This document shows positions 26,933-38,811 of a DNA stretch of 64,000 nt, piece after piece. How positions within the stretch are numbered: position 1 is the first letter of the stretch; each line of letters starts with the position of its first letter. The notes under the pieces are model-generated. The model made no database searches. It was not told the origin of the DNA and was given only the letters and a program-made list of their open reading frames with translations. Origin of the DNA: Streptomyces armeniacus (GTDB lineage: Bacteria > Actinomycetota > Actinomycetes > Streptomycetales > Streptomycetaceae); assembly GCF_003355155.1 (NCBI RefSeq), contig NZ_CP031320.1, forward strand, positions 2,280,369 to 2,344,368. The letters are read 5' to 3'. Position numbers and translations under genes: made by a program.

Positions 26933-27648
26933 TGCCGAGGTCCAAGGGGAGGGACTCCGCACACCGGCAGGGGAAGAAGGCCACAGCCGAGCGTGCACGC
27001 GAGGTGTACGTCTTCGCCGAGGGAGCGGTGACGGAGGAGCTCTACATCGACATCATCCGTGATCACGGCACCCGCGCGAACCCCGGCCGGAGGGTGAACT
27101 TCGACTGCCGCACCACGCACGTGGCCACCAAGTACCGCAAGCCCGTCATTCTGGTGGACGAAGCGGTCAAGCTCCGCCGCTCGGTGACACGTGAGGCACG
27201 CCGCGCCGGGCTGACGGAAGACGACTGGAGCTGGCCGCAGGTGTGGTGCCTGTTCGACCGGGACAAGCACGAGCAGATCCCGACGGCCTTCGCGGACGCA
27301 AGAGCGGCAGGCGTCCACATCGCGTACTCGCACCCCTGCTTCGAGCTCTGGCGGCTGCTCCACTACCAGAACTACACCAGCACCTTCGGCGGAGTCTGCA
27401 ACAGCGCGGCGGACCTGCTGAAGGGGCAGCCGGGATTCGCGAAGACATACGGACCGAAGGTCACGAAAGTCTCCGACCAGTTGGCGAAGAGCGTACGTCC
27501 GGACCAGGTGGTCGGGGGGTACAAGAAGGCCCGAAGCTTCGCCAAGAAGCTCAACGCCCAGCACACCGGTCCCGATCAGACCACCTGGGACCCGTACACC
27601 GACGTATGGCGCTTCGTCGAAGACGCTCTCGACCTGACCGGCTACTGA
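26932..27648 (+). CDS. rloB: RloB family protein, putative TOPRIM-like effector
   Basis: This encodes 238 residues; the ATG at 26932 overlaps the rloA stop. The N-terminal EVYVFAEGAVTEELYIDIIRD and the downstream VWCLFDRDKHEQIP match RloB (PF13707). In that family a conserved Glu and the Asp-x-Asp are arranged like a TOPRIM nuclease site. AYSHPCFELWRLLHYQ is the other conserved block. The partner is the AAA ATPase just upstream; ATPase plus TOPRIM pairs such as OLD, Gabija and PARIS AriA-AriB are anti-phage systems, so abortive defense is likely. The fold assignment is my inference from motif spacing. Confidence 0.83.
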   Translation: MPRSKGRDSAHRQGKKATAERAREVYVFAEGAVTEELYIDIIRDHGTRANPGRRVNFDCRTTHVATKYRKPVILVDEAVKLRRSVTREARRAGLTEDDWSWPQVWCLFDRDKHEQIPTAFADARAAGVHIAYSHPCFELWRLLHYQNYTSTFGGVCNSAADLLKGQPGFAKTYGPKVTKVSDQLAKSVRPDQVVGGYKKARSFAKKLNAQHTGPDQTTWDPYTDVWRFVEDALDLTGY

Positions 27649-27673
27649 CTGCTGGTCACACCCCGCGACACCG

Positions 27674-27679
27674 TAGGGT
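27674..27679 (+). promoter_or_regulatory. Putative -10 for hsdM
   Basis: TAGGGT in the 74-nt gap after rloB; no convincing -35. It suggests that hsdMS may have a promoter separate from rloAB. Confidence 0.35.
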
Positions 27680-27722
27680 CTTCCCAGCACTGTCGGAACA
27701 AGAGCAGAGGGAGCCGTCGTAC

Positions 27723-30362
27723 GTGGCCAAGCTCACACTCGCCCAGCTGGAACGCCATCTCTGGGCCGCGGCGGACATCCTGCGCGGGTCGATGGACGCG
27801 GCCGAGTACCGGGATTTCATCTTCGTCCTGCTTTTCCTCAAACGCGCCAACGACGACTTCGAGGCGGCACGGGACGAGATCACCAAGGAGTGCAAGGCGC
27901 AGGGGTACTCCCCCGAGGAGATCGCGGAGGAGGTCGAACTCTACGAGAACTATCAGATCCGTGGCGTCCTCTTCGTCCCCGAGCAAGCCCGCTGGGACCG
28001 GCTGGCCGGCGGAACCCACGACGTCGCCAGCGGCCTGCTGACACCGGCCCTGGACGCGCTCTCCCAGCAGAAGGGCAACGAGGAGCTCCAGGGCATCTTC
28101 GGCCACATCAACTTCAACCGCATCGGCGGCGGAAGCGGCTCCGGCAGCGCCTCTGCCGCGCTGGCCGACAAGCGGCTGTCCGCGCTCATTCTGCACTTCT
28201 CCCGGATGCGCCTGCGGGGTGAGGACTTCGAGTTCCCCGACATGATCGGCGCCGCGTACGAGTATCTGCTGAAGGATTTCGCGGACTCGGCGGGAAGCAA
28301 GGGCGGCGAGTTCTACACCCCGAGGGCGGTCGTCCGGATGATGGTCGAACTTGCCAGGCCCAGAGCGGGACTTCGAATCTACGACCCGTGTGTCGGCTCC
28401 GGCGGAATGCTCATCCACGCCAAGGAGTACATCGACGAGAACGGCGAGGACGCCCACGACCTTTTCCTCGCCGGACAGGACGCCAACAGCGGCTCCCGCA
28501 TCATGTCCACGATGAACATGGTCTTCCACGACGTACGGAAATTCGACCTCAAAGTCGGAGACACCCTCACCGACCCGCAGCACATGTCCCGTGACTACAA
28601 CCTTGTGCTGAGCAACCCGCCGTTCTCCAGCGACTACGACAGGGCCTCGATCGAAGGGCTCAAGGACCGGATGCGGTACGGCGCGACATCCGAACGCGGC
28701 AAAGCCGACCTCATGTTCCTCCAGCACATGCTGGACATGGTGTGGCAGCAGCAGGGTTCCGTATTCACCGTCATGCCGCACGGCGTGCTGTTCCGGGGCG
28801 GCGAGGAAGAACGCATCCGGGCCAAGCTCCTCGAAGCCGACCTGATTGAGGCCGTCATCGGGCTGGCCCCCAACCTCTTCTACGGCACCGGCATTCCGGC
28901 GTGCGTGCTCGTGCTGCGTGCGCCCGGCGCGAAGCGCGCGGACCGGCGCGGCAAAGTGCTGTTCATCAACGCCGACCGCGAGTACCACTCGGAACGCGCA
29001 CAGAACTTCCTGCTGCCCGAGCACGTCGAGAAGATCGTATCCACCTTTCACGCTTTCAAGAGCGTGGAAGGCTTCGCGAAAGTCGTGGACCGCGCGGATA
29101 TCACGGAGAACGGCCACAACTTCAACATCCGCCGCTACGTGGACAACACGCCACCGCCCGAGCCGCAGGACGTACGGGCGCATCTGCTCGGCGGCGTACC
29201 CCGGAGCGAGGTGGAGGCGGAGCCGAAACGGAAGCTGCTGGGCGCGTACGGGCTGGAGGTGACCGACCTCTTTCGTGAACGGGCTGACGATCCCGCGTAC
29301 CTCGACTTCCCCCCGGAGGGCGAACGCCCAGACGCGGAGCGGCTGGCGGAGCTGGCGCGGCCACGGGAAGAGGCGCTGCGGACGGCGTTCGAAAAGTGGT
29401 GGGCAGACGAGACGCAGGTCATCGCCAGGTTGGCGCCAGCCAAGGACGACGATCTGACCGATGCCGAACGTCGCGCCCAGCTCGCACGTGCGCGTGGCGA
29501 ACTACTCGGGTCCTTCCGCGCCCGACTCAACGAGGTCGGGCTTCTCGACCGCTTCGCGCTGGACGGCACGATCGCGGGCTGGTGGCAGGACGCGCGATAC
29601 GAGCTGATGGCCCTGTCCAGCCACGGCTTCAAGGAAGTGGTGGCCGGCTGGGTGGAGATGGTCGAAACGCTACTCGAACCGGAACGCGACTCGCGTACGG
29701 GCGGCGCGCGCAAGCGCAGCGGCGCGGAACGGCGGCAGGCTTACGACCACAAGGTGGTCGCGCAGATCGCCCCGAAGTTCCTGACGGATCTGGCGGCGGC
29801 GGACGCGCGGAAGGCGGAGGCGGACGCCGAGCTCAAGGCGGCGACGGCGGCTCAGGACGACGATGGTGACGAGGACTCCGACTCGGGCTCCGGTTCGGAG
29901 TCCGATTCGGGCATGAAGCCAGCGCTGAGCTACGCCGACCTCAAGGCTCTGAAGCGGAAGCGGACGAAGGCCGCCGCGGAGGTCAAGCAACTGGAGGATT
30001 CCTTCTGGCCGTTGGGCGGCCGTGGCGCGTCGGCACCGGTCGCGGCGGCGCCCCCCGCCAGTGCTGACGGCCAGCAGTCCCTTCTGGACGAGGCGGAGCC
30101 ACAACCGCCGAAGCCGGGCCTCACCTTGGCCCGCGAGGCCTTGACCTCGGAGGACGAGCAGAACATCGTCCTACGGCTGCTGCACGATGATCTGGCGGCG
30201 AAGCTGGAGAGTCATGTGGTCCGCAAACGGCGCGAGTTGATCGAGACCTACCGCACCTGGGAGGACAAGTACGCGGTGTCCCTGCGCGCGATCGAGGCCC
30301 GAAGGGCCGAGGCGGCAACGCGCATGGAGGGCTTCCTGGAGGAGCTGGGTTATGTCGGGTGA
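27723..30362 (+). CDS. hsdM: Type I restriction-modification methyltransferase subunit with long C-terminal extension
   Basis: This encodes 879 residues from the GTG at 27723. Residues 1-160 match the HsdM N-terminal helical domain (LERHLWAAADILRGSMDAAEYRDFIFVLLFLKRAND). The SAM site DPCVGSGGML is at 221-230 and the catalytic motif LSNPPF at about 296-301, as in N6-adenine methylases. GGEFYTPRAVVRMMVEL is the classic motif X region. HsdM proteins are usually about 500-550 residues. The extra ~330 here hold an acidic Ser/Asp low-complexity stretch (DDDGDEDSDSGSGSESDSG) and a C-terminal coiled coil. The last 11 nt overlap hsdS. Confidence 0.94.
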   Translation: MAKLTLAQLERHLWAAADILRGSMDAAEYRDFIFVLLFLKRANDDFEAARDEITKECKAQGYSPEEIAEEVELYENYQIRGVLFVPEQARWDRLAGGTHDVASGLLTPALDALSQQKGNEELQGIFGHINFNRIGGGSGSGSASAALADKRLSALILHFSRMRLRGEDFEFPDMIGAAYEYLLKDFADSAGSKGGEFYTPRAVVRMMVELARPRAGLRIYDPCVGSGGMLIHAKEYIDENGEDAHDLFLAGQDANSGSRIMSTMNMVFHDVRKFDLKVGDTLTDPQHMSRDYNLVLSNPPFSSDYDRASIEGLKDRMRYGATSERGKADLMFLQHMLDMVWQQQGSVFTVMPHGVLFRGGEEERIRAKLLEADLIEAVIGLAPNLFYGTGIPACVLVLRAPGAKRADRRGKVLFINADREYHSERAQNFLLPEHVEKIVSTFHAFKSVEGFAKVVDRADITENGHNFNIRRYVDNTPPPEPQDVRAHLLGGVPRSEVEAEPKRKLLGAYGLEVTDLFRERADDPAYLDFPPEGERPDAERLAELARPREEALRTAFEKWWADETQVIARLAPAKDDDLTDAERRAQLARARGELLGSFRARLNEVGLLDRFALDGTIAGWWQDARYELMALSSHGFKEVVAGWVEMVETLLEPERDSRTGGARKRSGAERRQAYDHKVVAQIAPKFLTDLAAADARKAEADAELKAATAAQDDDGDEDSDSGSGSESDSGMKPALSYADLKALKRKRTKAAAEVKQLEDSFWPLGGRGASAPVAAAPPASADGQQSLLDEAEPQPPKPGLTLAREALTSEDEQNIVLRLLHDDLAAKLESHVVRKRRELIETYRTWEDKYAVSLRAIEARRAEAATRMEGFLEELGYVG

Positions 30363-31563
30363 CGACGGAGTCCGCTGGGTGCCGGTAGGCGAACTCGGCG
30401 AGGTCCGCATGGGGAAGCAACTTTCGCCGAGCAGCCTCAATTCAGGACGACCTCATCCGTATCTGCGAGTGGCAAACGTCCTGCACGGACGTATTGATTT
30501 CTCAGACGTCAAGACCATGGGGTTCACCTCGTCCGAACTCGCCACGTACAGCTTGAAGCCGGGCGACATCCTACTTAACGAAGGCCAGAGCCTTGAGCTG
30601 GTGGGTCGGAGCGCTGTCTACGACGGCCCTGAAGGGGAATACTGCTTCCAGAATACGCTCGTTCGCTTCCGGGTTGGCCCGGATGTCCTACCGGGTTACG
30701 CCCAGCAGATTTTCACCCACTGGCTAGCGAATAGCGTGTTCGCCGGAATCGCCAAGAAGACGACGAGCATTGCTCATCTTGGCGCGGATCGATTTGCTCG
30801 GCTCAAGTTTCCGCTCAGGCCGATTGCGGAACAGCGTCGCATCGTAGAAGCGCTCGGCTCCGTTGCCGACACGGAACGGGCCGTCGAGTCGACGATCGCC
30901 AAGCTTCGCTCGATGCGGGAAGCAACACTCCTGTCAGCTATCCCACTAGACGGTCACAGCACAAAGCCCGGCTGGACGAATGTGCCCCTCAAAGAAGTCG
31001 TGCCGTCGGTTCAGTACGGTATCTCCGAAGCGCTCGATCGCGATGAGCGAGGTCTACCGACACTACGGATGAACAATCTCCGCAACGGCAAGCCGGACGT
31101 CACCGAACTTCGATACTGCCCTACGCCCGTGCGCGAGGACTTGCTGCTCAAGGGCGGGGACGTTCTGTTCAATCGAACAAACAGCATCGACCACGTAGGC
31201 AAGGCCGGAATCTGGCGGGGAGAACTTCCAAGAGCTACGTTCGCCTCATACTTGGTTCGCCTGCATCCTGACACAAAGCGGCTCTCGCCAGAGTACCTGG
31301 TCGAGTGGCTGCGGCACCCGCTAACCGTGCAGCGAGTCCGAGCCATCGCCACCGTGGCTGTGCAGCAGGTGAATGTGAACCCCTCACGGCTCCGGGAACT
31401 AACGATCGCCCTGCCTATCGCCCCTGATCGTCAACACCAGATCGTCTCAACGCTCGCCTCAATGGATGACCGCATCAACCGCGAACTCGAAGCGCTGGCC
31501 AAAACACGGAAGTTGAAGCGGGCGCTAGCCGATGACCTATTGAGCGGGAAGATTCGGGTGTGA
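30352..31563 (+). CDS. hsdS: Type I restriction-modification specificity subunit
   Basis: This encodes 403 residues from the ATG at 30352 inside the end of hsdM. Two target-recognition domains are visible: residues about 8-150 (WVPVGELGEVRMGKQLSP ... LKPGDILLNEGQSLE) and about 215-375 (NVPLKEVVPSVQYGISEAL ... LKGGDVLFNRTNS). Each is followed by the conserved helix start, IAEQRRIVEALGSVAD and APDRQHQIVSTLASMDDRIN. The subunit sets the bipartite DNA target of the HsdMS and HsdRMS complexes. Its sequence is plainly richer in A/T than all flanking genes, as expected for a horizontally exchanged specificity gene. Confidence 0.94.
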   Translation: MSGDDGVRWVPVGELGEVRMGKQLSPSSLNSGRPHPYLRVANVLHGRIDFSDVKTMGFTSSELATYSLKPGDILLNEGQSLELVGRSAVYDGPEGEYCFQNTLVRFRVGPDVLPGYAQQIFTHWLANSVFAGIAKKTTSIAHLGADRFARLKFPLRPIAEQRRIVEALGSVADTERAVESTIAKLRSMREATLLSAIPLDGHSTKPGWTNVPLKEVVPSVQYGISEALDRDERGLPTLRMNNLRNGKPDVTELRYCPTPVREDLLLKGGDVLFNRTNSIDHVGKAGIWRGELPRATFASYLVRLHPDTKRLSPEYLVEWLRHPLTVQRVRAIATVAVQQVNVNPSRLRELTIALPIAPDRQHQIVSTLASMDDRINRELEALAKTRKLKRALADDLLSGKIRV

Positions 31564-31571
31564 CGGATCAG

Positions 31572-31808
31572 TCAACCCGCATGGGCCACGAAGGCTGACC
31601 AAGCGGCAGCGGGGAAGGCGAGTTCGGGTCCAGCGGCGTCCTTGGAATCGCGGACGTGTACGGCGCCAGGGCGGTTCGCGACCTCAACGCAGTTGCCGCC
31701 CTCCCTGTTGCTGTAGCTGGACTTGTGCCACGCAAGAGCAATTTCCACACAAGCACCACCCTCGTCGTTGCTGTAGCTCGACTTGAACCATGTCAGCTGC
31801 TCACTCAT
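31572..31808 (-). CDS. DUF397 protein with duplicated motif
   Basis: This encodes 78 residues from an ATG overlapping the stop of the XRE regulator (ATGA). The DUF397 motif W-x-K-S-S-Y-S-N occurs twice, WFKSSYSNDEGGACVEIA and WHKSSYSNREGGNCVEVA, then VHVRDSKDAAGPELAFPAAAWSAFV ends the domain. The usual DUF397 protein has one copy, so this is an internal duplication. DUF397 proteins almost always lie next to XRE/DUF5753 regulators in streptomycetes and are thought to be their small partners or targets, as in BldB/WhiJ-like systems. Confidence 0.9.
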   Translation of the reverse strand: MSEQLTWFKSSYSNDEGGACVEIALAWHKSSYSNREGGNCVEVANRPGAVHVRDSKDAAGPELAFPAAAWSAFVAHAG

Positions 31809-32620
31809 AGGGCCTCCATCAACTCTCCGATGAACCGCGCAGACTCCTCTGGGCTGAGGGCTAGCCGCAGGATCATTTCATGCCGCTGACGGAGGATGCT
31901 GAGCTTTTCGGAGTCGGAGTACAGGACACCTGTGGTCTGGCCTTCCTCGTAGCCAAGATGCTCGCGCTCGGAGGACTCCAGCAGAATGAACGGCCCTTTG
32001 AGGCCCGGGTGAGAACCCAGCTCTGCTGGCATCACTTGAATGTTCACGTGTCTGGCCCGTCCAGCGACCATGAGATGCTCCAACTGGGCCCTGCGTACGT
32101 CAGCATCGCCAACCCTCCGGCGGAGGGCCGCCTCCTCAACCACAAAGTTGAACGACTTGGACTGTCGGTCGAGGAGCGGCTGTCGCGCTAGGCGAGCCAC
32201 GATTCGTTCATCGACTGTCTCATCATCGAGCGGTGGGCAATGTGCGTTGAGGAGTGCCCTCACATATCCCTCTGTCTGAAGAAGACCGGGGATGAACTGC
32301 GTCTCGTACCAGCACACAACGACCGCTTCGGCCTCCGCCTGCATGAAGTCCTGCGAGTAGGACGGGAACGGTTCCGGCTTCAGGAACTCCGTCGCCGCGA
32401 CCAGCAACCCCTTCGCCCCGCACAGCTCGTCCGCCACCCGCAGGGCGGCCAACTGCGGCTTCCGCACGCCGCGTTCCATCGACTTGATGGCCTCGTAGCT
32501 GTAGCCCGCCTCGCTGGCCAGATCCTCCCGCCGGACCCCGGCGCGCTCGCGCCAGAGCTTCATCTGGCTGCCGCAGTACTGCCAGGCCATGGGGCGCTCG
32601 GAGCAGTTTCCATTGGTCAA
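31805..32620 (-). CDS. XRE-family regulator with DUF5753 domain
   Basis: This encodes 271 residues if started at the TTG at 32620 (GGTGAG six nt upstream); the first ATG is at 32590 and would give 261 residues without a visible ribosome binding site. The helix-turn-helix is MKLWRERAGVRREDLASEAGYSYEAIKSMERGVRKPQ. The rest is a DUF5753 domain (WYETQFIPGLLQTEGYVRAL, then RQPLL and the EEAALRRRVG, VMPAELGSHPGLKGPFILLE blocks). These WhiJ-like proteins repress developmental or local genes and pair with DUF397 proteins. Here the pair is inserted between hsdS and hsdR, possibly as a control module for the restriction genes. Confidence 0.88.
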   Translation of the reverse strand: MTNGNCSERPMAWQYCGSQMKLWRERAGVRREDLASEAGYSYEAIKSMERGVRKPQLAALRVADELCGAKGLLVAATEFLKPEPFPSYSQDFMQAEAEAVVVCWYETQFIPGLLQTEGYVRALLNAHCPPLDDETVDERIVARLARQPLLDRQSKSFNFVVEEAALRRRVGDADVRRAQLEHLMVAGRARHVNIQVMPAELGSHPGLKGPFILLESSEREHLGYEEGQTTGVLYSDSEKLSILRQRHEMILRLALSPEESARFIGELMEAL

Positions 32621-32656
32621 CGCACACTCACCGCCGCGTCTTGCCGTGGTCGCACC

Positions 32657-32679
32657 GGATACACGCACGCTCTGTATCC
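32657..32679. promoter_or_regulatory. Inverted repeat upstream of the XRE gene, candidate operator
   Basis: GGATACA and TGTATCC are perfect inverted copies separated by 9 nt, in the 105-nt divergent space between the XRE gene and the 72-residue gene. The position fits autoregulation of the XRE protein. Confidence 0.5.
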
Positions 32680-32725
32680 ATGTCGTTACTCGTCAGCCTA
32701 CGTGTGCGCCAGCAGCGTTTGAGCC

Positions 32726-32944
32726 ATGAACAGCGAGATTCCCCCGGCGGGTTCGTACGCCGTGGACACCCGTAACGGCCGTGTCGGCGAGGTCATGGGC
32801 AAGGAGGGCCCGTACGCGCAGTTGCGTCCGCCGCTCGGCGGTCGGGAGTGGGACGTTCCGCCGGAGAACCTGCGCCCGGCGCGCACCGGCGAGGAGCTGA
32901 GCGCCCGCGTGCGCGGGCTCAACCGGAACAGTCAGCTCCCCTGA
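32726..32944 (+). CDS. Small conserved streptomycete protein
   Basis: This encodes 72 residues: MNSEIPPAGSYAVDTRNGRV and then GEVMGKEGPYAQLRPPLGGREWDVPPENLRPA, which looks like a small beta-barrel of the SH3/KOW type. Similar short proteins are often encoded next to XRE/DUF397 pairs in streptomycetes. It is divergent from the XRE gene with a shared promoter region. No function is known; no signal peptide or cysteines. Confidence 0.7.
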   Translation: MNSEIPPAGSYAVDTRNGRVGEVMGKEGPYAQLRPPLGGREWDVPPENLRPARTGEELSARVRGLNRNSQLP

Positions 32945-32970
32945 GGGCCGAGCCATAGGCGGCCAATTCC

Positions 32971-33012
32971 GGTCACACCGTAAGGGGTTACGTGATGTGA
33001 CCATACGTCACA
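32971..33012 (+). promoter_or_regulatory. Inverted repeats upstream of the winged-helix gene
   Basis: TGTGAC (32996-33001), CATAC, GTCACA (33007-33012) form a perfect 6-bp dyad. GGTCACA at 32971-32977 is a further half-site. They may bind a regulator of the 330-residue protein downstream. Confidence 0.4.
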
Positions 33013-33050
33013 CAACCACAACCGCCGGTGTACGCTGCCAACTGACAGCT

Positions 33051-33073
33051 CGCCCCGTTCCGTAAACGGGGCG
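33051..33073 (+). terminator. Hairpin in the leader of the winged-helix gene
   Basis: CGCCCCGTT-ccgta-AACGGGGCG, a 9-bp stem with a 5-nt loop. It could end the 72-residue gene transcript or attenuate the next gene. Confidence 0.5.
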
Positions 33074-33138
33074 GCCCCCGGTGGTGCGCCAACACCGTCC
33101 GAGGGCCTTCACCACCAAGGTCAAGAAGGGACCCTGGG

Positions 33139-34131
33139 ATGTTCCGGCATGTTACCGCGCCCGCGCGCTACTTCTCCCAGTTGCCGAACGAGATCATCCG
33201 GCACCCCCGCCTCACCTCGGACGCCGTACGCCTGCTGGCCTGGCAACTCTCCCTCCCCGGCGGCGCGAACGAGCCCCTGTCCCGCACCGCCGCCCGCGCC
33301 GGGATCGGGAAGACCGCCTTCCAGCGCGCCAAGCGGCAGCTCCTCGACGAGGGCTACCTGCACGAGTGGCGGCGGCAGGGCGAACGGGGCCGCTGGCGCA
33401 CCGTACAGCTGATCTCCAACGTGGTGGTGAGTGCGGCGGACGCACGCGCGCTCTGGGACGGCGGCATCGTGACGGCGCCGAAGCCCACACAGAAGGCCAC
33501 GCCCGCGCCCGTACCCCCAGCCGTACCGGCCGCACAGCCACCGGCGGCGGCCCTCCCGGCCGCCGGTCCGCCGACCGGCCAGGCCGTCGGCCGTCAACCC
33601 CGTACAAACACCACGGAGTACACACCCCACCCACCCGACGACGCGTCCCGGCTCGCGGAGGCCGAGGCGCTGCTGCGTTCGCTGGGCAGTCACGAGCCGC
33701 GGCTCGTCATGCCCGCACGCAAGGCACGCGCCTGGGCGCCCCTCGCCGCCGAGTGGCTGGCCTCCTGCCTCTCCCCCGAGCTCATCCGGCAGACGCTCAC
33801 GCACGGCCTGGACAAGGCCCGTTCACCGCTGGGCGCGCTGCGCTGGCGCCTGGAGCACGCCCTGCCCGAGCAGTCGTACGGCCCACCGCCGCCACAGCCG
33901 CGTGCGCCAGAGCCGCGTATCGCCCGGATGCGAGAGTGCACGGGCGCGCACACCCAGCCCCGCCTGTTCGCGCCCTCCTCGGCGGACGACGAACTGTGCC
34001 CCGGCTGCCGTGACACCCCGACGGCAGCCGCGCCGCCGGGTCCCGGCCTGCGCGCGTTCCGTACGGCTCGCGCCGGCGCCCGCACGGATACCCGGACGAG
34101 CGCGAAGACGGCGGTGTCTGCGATGGCCTGA
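33139..34131 (+). CDS. Winged-helix DNA-binding protein, replication-initiator-like
   Basis: This encodes 330 residues from the ATG at 33139 (GAAGGGA upstream). Residues about 15-95 are a winged helix: LPNEIIRHPRLTSDAVRLLAWQLSLP, then LSRTAARAGIGKTAFQRAKRQLLDEGYLHEWRR and RGRWRTVQLISN. A Pro/Ala linker (about 112-160) separates it from a helical C-terminal part containing PRLVMPARKARAWAPLAAEWLASCLSPELIRQTLT and a single CPGC pair. The first domain resembles helix-turn-helix proteins of actinobacterial mobile elements and XRE/DUF397 loci. With the XRE and DUF397 genes it makes up the insert between hsdS and hsdR. Role unproven. Confidence 0.72.
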   Translation: MFRHVTAPARYFSQLPNEIIRHPRLTSDAVRLLAWQLSLPGGANEPLSRTAARAGIGKTAFQRAKRQLLDEGYLHEWRRQGERGRWRTVQLISNVVVSAADARALWDGGIVTAPKPTQKATPAPVPPAVPAAQPPAAALPAAGPPTGQAVGRQPRTNTTEYTPHPPDDASRLAEAEALLRSLGSHEPRLVMPARKARAWAPLAAEWLASCLSPELIRQTLTHGLDKARSPLGALRWRLEHALPEQSYGPPPPQPRAPEPRIARMRECTGAHTQPRLFAPSSADDELCPGCRDTPTAAAPPGPGLRAFRTARAGARTDTRTSAKTAVSAMA

Positions 34132-34190
34132 GCGCGACGTACCGGCCAAGCTGGCGAGTTCTCACCCGTGATGCCGTTCTCCGCCGCACA

Positions 34191-37919
<3,729 letters not shown>

Positions 37920-37949
37920 AGGTGCCACGGGCGGCGGCAGGCAGCGGGT

Positions 37950-37955
37950 TAGATT
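37950..37955 (+). promoter_or_regulatory. Putative -10 of a leaderless YgjP-type gene
   Basis: TAGATT ends 6 nt before the GTG at 37962, so a transcript could begin at the start codon. No -35 is evident. Confidence 0.35.
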
Positions 37956-37961
37956 GGACCG

Positions 37962-38729
37962 GTGCCCGGAACCACCACACTCCTCCGTGACGGCGGCGTC
38001 CTGACTCTGGACGGCCGTCCGTTCACTGTACGGGTGAGCGCGCAGCGTAGGCGGCTTGGACTGACGGTGGAACGGGACGGCTCTCTCACCCTCCGTGTCC
38101 CTGAAGGGTGTGAGCTCCACCGCGCGGAAGATTTCGTACGCGCCAGCCACAGATGGATCGAGGACAAGCTCCGTCTACGGCAACGCCACCTGCCGTTGAA
38201 TCCCGCGCGCGGGCTGACCCACGGGGAGGTGTTCCGGTACCTCGGCCGGGACTACCGGCTGGCCTTGGTGGACACGGAGGGTGCTCCTGTCCGTCTGCGC
38301 CACGGTGAGCTGCTGCTGGACCGCGGTCTGGCCAGCAGCCGTCGCTCGGCGGTGCGCGCGCTGACCGACTGGTACAGCCGTACAGGGCTGCGCTGGGCGC
38401 AGGGGCACACGCAACCCTGGGCGGGGCGGATGGAGGTGCCGGAGCCGACGCTTGAGGTGAGGGACCTGGGCCGGCGCTGGGGCACGTACCGTTCGGGCGA
38501 CGGCGAGGGGACCGGCGCGGGACGCGTGTCGCTGCACTGGGCCGTGTTCCAGCTCCCGGGCGCACTCGTCGACTACGTGATCGCGCACGAACTGGCCCAC
38601 ACGCGGATCGCGGGGCACGGGCCCGACTACTGGCGGCTACTTGGTCGTGCCATTCCCGAGTGCCGGTCACGCAAGGCCGAATTGGACGAGATGGGTCGGC
38701 GTGTGTGGCTGGGGGATGTGAGCCGGTAG
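37962..38729 (+). CDS. YgjP/DUF45-like M48-type zinc metallopeptidase of the restriction locus
   Basis: This encodes 255 residues from the GTG at 37962. The zinc motif VIAHELAHTRIAGHGPDYWRLL has HExxH at 209-213 and a third His at 219, the YgjP (DUF45, WLM-like) arrangement. VRVSAQRRRLGLTVERDGSLTLRVP at the start and the RRWGTYRS block are further family marks. YgjP-type genes are frequently found directly after hsdR in type I loci; their substrate is unknown. It is the last gene of the island and follows hsdR by 42 nt. A proteolytic control of restriction is possible but unproven. Confidence 0.88.
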   Translation: MPGTTTLLRDGGVLTLDGRPFTVRVSAQRRRLGLTVERDGSLTLRVPEGCELHRAEDFVRASHRWIEDKLRLRQRHLPLNPARGLTHGEVFRYLGRDYRLALVDTEGAPVRLRHGELLLDRGLASSRRSAVRALTDWYSRTGLRWAQGHTQPWAGRMEVPEPTLEVRDLGRRWGTYRSGDGEGTGAGRVSLHWAVFQLPGALVDYVIAHELAHTRIAGHGPDYWRLLGRAIPECRSRKAELDEMGRRVWLGDVSR

Positions 38730-38811
38730 CGCGGCGCCCTGCGTGACCCATCGCTCAGCCCGTGCACGGTTCGCAACGCGGCGGCCGGCAGGCTGCGATG
38801 AATCGCGGGCG

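Noticed and set aside
25667..27648. Calling the pair PARIS (AriA-AriB)
   Set aside because: The second protein matches RloB rather than the DUF4435 TOPRIM of AriB; only a general analogy is supported.
33040..33048. AACTGACAG read on the minus strand as a PafBC box
   Set aside because: Gives CTGTCAGTT with two mismatches and no TAnnnT after 8 nt; no divergent gene starts there.
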